Assembly (NCBI GenBank): GCA_003566395.1
Contig: PXDL01000559.1
Span: 1 to 6,922, forward strand
Source: Balneolia bacterium
Lineage (GTDB): Bacteria > Bacteroidota > Rhodothermia > Balneolales > Cyclonatronaceae
Direction: 5' to 3'
Length of the DNA: 6,922 nt
Shown here: positions 4,992 through 6,922 of the stretch, in pieces
Numbering within the stretch: the first letter of the stretch is position 1
Layout: each line of letters starts with the position of its first letter
Position numbers and translations under genes: made by a program
The notes under the pieces: generated by a model
The model's database searches: none
What the model was told of the DNA's origin: nothing
What the model saw: the letters and a program-made list of their open reading frames with translations, nothing else

Positions 4992-6371
4992 CTATCCATT
5001 ACCAAACAGCACGCGATTTACTTCCTGAAGCGTGGACAACGCCTGCACGTTTATCTCAACGCCCGGAATCGCAATGCCCGGCTTTGGAACAATTATTTTT
5101 TTGAAACCGGATTTTGATGCCTCCCGGATTCTGTTTTCCAAACCGCCGACCTGCCTGATTTCCGCCCCAAGCCCCACTTCTCCGATAAGTAAGGTCTTCG
5201 CAGGAACAGCCTTATCGATATAACTTGAAATCAACGCGGAGACAATTGCAAGATCCGAGGCCGTATCATGTATCTTCAGCCCGCCCGCGATGTTCAGAAA
5301 TACATCTTTGTCGTTAAAACGGAACCCAAGCCGCTTTTCAAGTACGGCAATTAACAAAGACAGCCTGCGGTGATCAAACCCGCTTGCCGTACGCTGGGGA
5401 GTGCCGTACGATGCAGGTGCCACCAGAGCCTGGACCTCAAGTATAATGCTGCGGTTGCCTTCCAGTATGCAGGCGGCGGCATTACCGCTTATACCTTCGG
5501 TAAAACCGGAAAGAAACAGCTCCGAAGGGTTAGACACATTCCGAAGCCCGGATTCATTCATTTCAAACACGCCGACCTCGTTGGTCCGGCCGAACCTGTT
5601 CTTGAGCGTGCGCAAAAGCCTGTAATTCAGCTGCTTGTCGCCTTCAAACTGAAGTACGGCATCTACCATGTGCTCGAGCACTCTCGGGCCGGCCAGGTCC
5701 CCTTCTTTTGTGACGTGTCCGATTACCAGCGTGGTGAGCATGCGCAGCTTGGCAAGACGCATCAACAGCCCTGCACATTCACGGATTTGAGCTACCGTGC
5801 CGGGCATACTCGCGATTTCGGGACGGTAAACGGTTTGTATGGAATCGATTATCAGAAGATCCGGCTCAACATTGTTGCATGCCTGCTCGATGCGCGTGAT
5901 ATCCGTCTCGGTATATATATGAAGCTTCGGCGAGGATACGTTCATACGGCCGGCGCGCTGGCGAATCTGTCCGGCCGACTCTTCCCCCGAACAATACAGA
6001 ATAACCAGATCGGGCCGGGCCGAAGCCACCTGAAGCGCCAGGGTTGATTTCCCAACCCCCGGGTCACCGCCTAAAAGTACGAAAGAACCCGTCACCAGAC
6101 CGCCGCCCAACACGCGGTCAAACTCTTCCAGCCCGGTGGATTCACGCCGCGTTTCGTCCATATTGATATCGTCCAGCAGCCGCACTTCCGGTTTCTTGTG
6201 ATCGGAAGCAGAAACGCGGGCACGATGACCGGTTTTTGATGAGGAAGCTGAATCTTCTTTAAGTACCTCTGAAAACGTATTCCAGCTTTTACATGACGGA
6301 CAGTTTCCCAGCCAGCGGGAAGTGGAGTATCCGCAGCTGCTGCACTCGAAAACTGTTTTCTGCTTAGCCAT
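4992..6371 (-). CDS. radA: DNA repair protein RadA (Sms)
   Basis: RadA is a hexameric RecA-like DNA helicase that promotes branch migration and processing of recombination intermediates. At 459 residues it is full length. An N-terminal zinc finger has C10, C13, C24 and C27 (CSSC and CPSC). The ATPase core shows GGDPGVGKST (101-110) as Walker A and DLLIIDSIQT (171-180) as Walker B. The RadA-specific KNRFG motif is at 257-261. The C-terminal Lon-protease-like domain (about 285-459) includes the LNIAGGLKIHDTASDLAIVS segment (359-378) and LLIGEVGLGAEIRQV (394-408); it is structural, not proteolytic, in this family. The start ATG at 6371 overlaps the stop codon of the upstream membrane-protein gene by 8 bases (ATGGCTAA), so translation is probably coupled. 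About 70 bases without notable features separate its stop codon from the rpsU terminator. No defects seen. Confidence 0.97.
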   Translation of the reverse strand: MAKQKTVFECSSCGYSTSRWLGNCPSCKSWNTFSEVLKEDSASSSKTGHRARVSASDHKKPEVRLLDDINMDETRRESTGLEEFDRVLGGGLVTGSFVLLGGDPGVGKSTLALQVASARPDLVILYCSGEESAGQIRQRAGRMNVSSPKLHIYTETDITRIEQACNNVEPDLLIIDSIQTVYRPEIASMPGTVAQIRECAGLLMRLAKLRMLTTLVIGHVTKEGDLAGPRVLEHMVDAVLQFEGDKQLNYRLLRTLKNRFGRTNEVGVFEMNESGLRNVSNPSELFLSGFTEGISGNAAACILEGNRSIILEVQALVAPASYGTPQRTASGFDHRRLSLLIAVLEKRLGFRFNDKDVFLNIAGGLKIHDTASDLAIVSALISSYIDKAVPAKTLLIGEVGLGAEIRQVGGLENRIREASKSGFKKIIVPKPGIAIPGVEINVQALSTLQEVNRVLFGNG

Positions 6372-6922
6372 CGCGTCGGTTCGGTTTATCGGGTGTTACG
6401 GCTTCAGGCGTATCATGCGGGAGGTTACCGGCTTTTTGATTGTTTTTAGCCCCCTCGTTCCCGCCTGAATGCTGCCCGTCTGATGAGCTGAAGGTATTTA
6501 CCACCGAATTATTCAAATACCAGCTCATCACCATAATCCCGATTCCGATAAGTGAATAAAAGGTGATGAACCGCCACATAAAGGTCGCGATACCGATAAA
6601 TGCTTCCCGCTCAATTAGCGGCCCCAGAAAAATCACAAACAGCGCCTCTACTCCCCCGCTGCCTCCCGGTGTGGGCATGAAAAGACTGGCCAGAGACATG
6701 GCGAAGCTGCGGAGGAATAGTAAAAGTTCATCGGCAGGAAGAAAGCTTAGCACTACAATGGCCGGTAAACAGGCCCGCGCAATCCAGGCAAGTGAGGCCA
6801 GTACATAGGCTTTAAACAAAAATGAAAAAGGTTTTTTTCGCAAACCTTCCGATGTCGTAACCAGATTATCAAGCTCACGCTCCACCATTTCCGAATAGCG
6901 GTTTAAGATGGGGAGCCTGAAC
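6364..6922 (-). CDS. LPG-synthase-TM / flippase-like integral membrane protein (C-terminal part)
   Basis: The frame is open to the window edge, so the 5' part is missing; the visible 185 residues are the C-terminal half. The ATG at 6888 is internal, since 11 codons without a stop precede it. Hydrophobic segments at about 33-61, 66-82, 93-104 and 110-135 are probable membrane spans. The P-T-P-G-G-S-G-G-V-E motif at 83-92 is the signature of the lysylphosphatidylglycerol synthase TM region / UPF0104 (YbhN-like, TIGR00374) family, which includes lipid flippase-like proteins. No aminoacyl-transfer domain follows, so it is a membrane-only member. The last 45-50 residues are a hydrophilic tail rich in N, G, S, P and charged residues, probably disordered. 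The gene overlaps radA by 8 bases. The substrate cannot be predicted. Confidence 0.82.
   Translation of the reverse strand, partial: FRLPILNRYSEMVERELDNLVTTSEGLRKKPFSFLFKAYVLASLAWIARACLPAIVVLSFLPADELLLFLRSFAMSLASLFMPTPGGSGGVEALFVIFLGPLIEREAFIGIATFMWRFITFYSLIGIGIMVMSWYLNNSVVNTFSSSDGQHSGGNEGAKNNQKAGNLPHDTPEAVTPDKPNRRDG

Noticed and set aside
5370..6047. Long plus-strand open frame of 225 codons opposite radA
   Set aside because: It lies wholly antisense to a full-length RadA with all motifs intact, has no recognisable domain and looks like a codon-bias shadow.

Overview
The window suggests a free-living bacterium of the Bacteroidota/Rhodothermota (FCB) group, possibly a Balneola-like lineage. 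Three things point there: moderate GC content with AT-rich spacers, start regions with almost no recognisable Shine-Dalgarno sequences, and the pairing of a VTC-domain protein with a DUF4956 membrane protein. This placement is inference from protein style and codon use, not a database match. All genes are on the minus strand except rpsU.

Layout from left to right. Positions 1-939 hold the 5' end of a DUF4956 membrane-protein gene and, upstream of it in the same transcript direction, a complete VTC-domain (polyphosphate polymerase-like) gene. Positions 940-1236 are a non-coding leader with three inverted repeats, one of which looks like a minus-strand attenuator or terminator. Positions 1237-2228 hold a RES-domain toxin and its Xre/MbcA/ParS-type antitoxin as a two-gene operon, antitoxin first with a 2-bp gap. 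Positions 2229-2573 are the TA control region, with an 11-bp direct repeat at 22-bp pitch, two inverted repeats, and a possible 49-codon small ORF or gene remnant. Positions 2574-4604 encode a two-domain ABC-F ATPase. Across a 41-bp AT-rich gap, rpsU (ribosomal protein bS21, 4646-4840) runs divergently and is followed by a hairpin and a good intrinsic terminator. Positions 4992-6922 hold radA and, overlapping its start by 8 bp, the 3' end of a gene for an LPG-synthase-TM/flippase-like membrane protein that continues past the window edge.

How the genes work together: the ABC-F protein and bS21 both act on the ribosome and share one divergent control region. RES and its antitoxin form an NAD+-targeting toxin-antitoxin module. 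VTC and DUF4956 are a recurrent but poorly understood bacterial pair. RadA is a recombination helicase, apparently translationally coupled to a membrane protein with no obvious functional link. Most of the window is ordinary chromosomal housekeeping. The parts most worth a second look are the TA control region, the VTC leader and the compact rpsU/ABC-F divergent start. I see no CRISPR array, tRNA, rRNA or intact mobile element, and no clear evidence of an entirely new system.
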